This document shows, piece after piece, positions 62,871 through 64,000 of a stretch of DNA of 64,000 bases. Each line of letters opens with the position of its first letter. The first letter of the stretch is position 1. The translations under genes and the position numbers were made by a program. The DNA lies in NCBI RefSeq assembly GCF_003966915.1, contig NZ_AP018150.1:2418001-2482000 (forward strand). Direction: 5' to 3'. The stretch comes from Mycoavidus cysteinexigens. Lineage in GTDB: Bacteria; Pseudomonadota; Gammaproteobacteria; Burkholderiales; Burkholderiaceae. The notes beneath the pieces are model-generated. The model was given only the letters and a program-made list of their open reading frames with translations. It had not been told where the DNA came from and ran no database searches.

Positions 62871-64000
62871 TTAATGTAAAACGGGCGTTTGGCCCTGGTT
62901 CGACTCAGCGCTCAACGCTGCCACAATGCGTTCCATTTTCATAAAACGCGAACCTTTAACCAGCACGGTAGCATTTACGCCAAACCCCGCCGATAAAAGT
63001 TGCTCAATTAATTCTTCAGCGCTGCTGAAATGTTTAGCCTGCGCACCAAATGCGTGACAAGCGGGGCGCGTAGCATCGCCTAAGGCATAGAGCACATCAA
63101 TCCCACACTCATGCGCATACATTCCTACTTCACGGTGAAAAGCTACACTGTGTTGCCCGACTTCACCCATTGCTCCCATCACCAATATGCGCGGCGCAGT
63201 GTGCATTGCGAGCACATCAATCGCAGCACGCATTGAATCTGGATTTGCGTTGTAACTATCATCGATAATCATGGCTCCCGCCAATGGCGCAAGCCGCGCT
63301 ACTTTAGCCACTAAACGGCCACTCACGGGCCGGAATTTTTCCAGGCCGCGCCGGATCACCTCTAACGTAACGCCAGCCGCCAGCGCGGCAGCGGTGGCGG
63401 CCAATGCATTGCGTGCATTATGTACACCCAATACAGGTAAAGTGAGCTCGAATTGGCCTTTACTTGTCTGCACTTGAAGTTGACCCTCTGCGCGCAGCAC
63501 GCCACTTACTGCAGCCTCGCGAGCCAGTGCAAAGTCAATGATCTGCCGCCCCTGCGCGGCATTGCGCCAAAGCGGCGCGTAGACATCGTCTGCCGGCAAT
63601 ATCGCAACCCCATGCGCTGGCAAGGCATGCAACACATTCATATGTTCATACGCGACGGCTTCTACGCTGGCCATAAATTCTTGGTGCTCGCGTTGGGCAT
63701 TGTTAATCAATGCGATGGTCGGCTCAGTGAGCGCAGCGAGTTGTGCAGTTTCACCCGGATGATTCATGCCAAGCTCAACCACAGCGAACTGATGCGCCGC
63801 ATTTAAGCGCAACAAAGTGAGCGGTACCCCCACGTCATTATTCAAGTTGCCGCGCGTAGCAAGCCGCCTCTCCTCGCCCACCGCTTCGGCAAAAATCGAA
63901 GCAATCATTTCTTTAACGGTGGTTTTGCCATTGCTGCCGGTCACGGCTACTAGCGGTAGCTCGAATTTGCGGCGCCAGCCATGCGCAAGCGCGCCAAGCG
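62871..64000 (-). CDS. murF: UDP-N-acetylmuramoyl-tripeptide--D-alanyl-D-alanine ligase, 5' truncated by the window
   Basis: Last cytoplasmic Mur ligase. The frame continues through the right edge of the window; the visible part covers about 375 codons of the usual 450-470, and the N-terminal UDP-binding domain lies outside. The ATP loop VTGSNGKTTVKEM, the catalytic FAVVELGMNHPGE and NAQREHQEFM, and the C-terminal IIDDSYNANPDSMRAAIDVL are present. A GTG at 63944 is internal valine, not a start. It is first of the visible dcw genes. Confidence 0.95.
   Translation of the reverse strand, partial: LGALAHGWRRKFELPLVAVTGSNGKTTVKEMIASIFAEAVGEERRLATRGNLNNDVGVPLTLLRLNAAHQFAVVELGMNHPGETAQLAALTEPTIALINNAQREHQEFMASVEAVAYEHMNVLHALPAHGVAILPADDVYAPLWRNAAQGRQIIDFALAREAAVSGVLRAEGQLQVQTSKGQFELTLPVLGVHNARNALAATAAALAAGVTLEVIRRGLEKFRPVSGRLVAKVARLAPLAGAMIIDDSYNANPDSMRAAIDVLAMHTAPRILVMGAMGEVGQHSVAFHREVGMYAHECGIDVLYALGDATRPACHAFGAQAKHFSSAEELIEQLLSAGFGVNATVLVKGSRFMKMERIVAALSAESNQGQTPVLH

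Overview
The window looks like a chromosomal segment of a beta-proteobacterium of the family Burkholderiaceae. The gene orders leuS-lptE-holA-proA, bamE (omlA) divergent from fur, queA-tgt-yajC-secD-secF, ribF-ileS-lspA-coaBC-dut and murF-mraY-murD-ftsW-murG-murC-ddl-ftsQ-ftsA-ftsZ-lpxC are typical of that group. Base composition is near 50% GC by eye, low for free-living Burkholderia. Serine- and lysine-rich hypothetical proteins, WD40-like proteins, an ankyrin remnant, an IS3 remnant and several decayed genes sit between housekeeping blocks. This mix resembles the fungal endosymbiont branch (Mycoavidus / Glomeribacter type). That placement is inference and was not tested by any search.

Layout. 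1-6.8 kb: the end of the pnt transhydrogenase operon, an RlmL-like RNA methyltransferase, an amino-acid permease followed by a KamA-family radical SAM protein, a strong bidirectional terminator and a HemJ-like protein. 7-14.7 kb: proA, holA, lptE and leuS, then dapB-bamE, then fur on the other strand. 14.7-17.8 kb: one 1037-residue unrecognised protein inserted between fur and gap. 17.9-24.9 kb: gap, tkt, erpA, rpsI-rplM and recG. 24.9-30.6 kb: tRNA queuosine genes (queA, tgt) and the Sec accessory genes yajC, secD, secF.

30.7-39.7 kb is an accessory island. It holds a LysR regulator, two tandem 2-hydroxycarboxylate transporters, a frameshifted small gene, an IS3 transposase tail, an AT-rich unknown protein, a mosaic of a nuclease fragment fused to a secF fragment, and a repeat protein carrying five PPxY motifs. 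It ends with an exported PLD-type nuclease and the frameshifted tail of a DUF4143 ATPase.

39.7-47.8 kb returns to housekeeping genes: rsmB, purN, ribF, ileS, lspA, coaBC, dut. 47.8-51.1 kb is a second small accessory patch with two WD40-like proteins, a DUF167 gene and an ankyrin-repeat remnant. 51.1-64 kb is lpxC and the division and cell-wall (dcw) cluster, read right to left, with murF cut by the window edge.

The most interesting object is the protein at 37037-38542. Two copies of a ~150-residue domain are joined by a perfect 12-residue-period array of PPxY motifs, the ligand of eukaryotic WW domains. In a bacterium living in a eukaryote, this suggests an effector that engages a Nedd4/Rsp5-type ubiquitin ligase. 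This is a hypothesis from the motif alone. The neighbouring graveyard of gene fragments shows that the locus is recombining and decaying.
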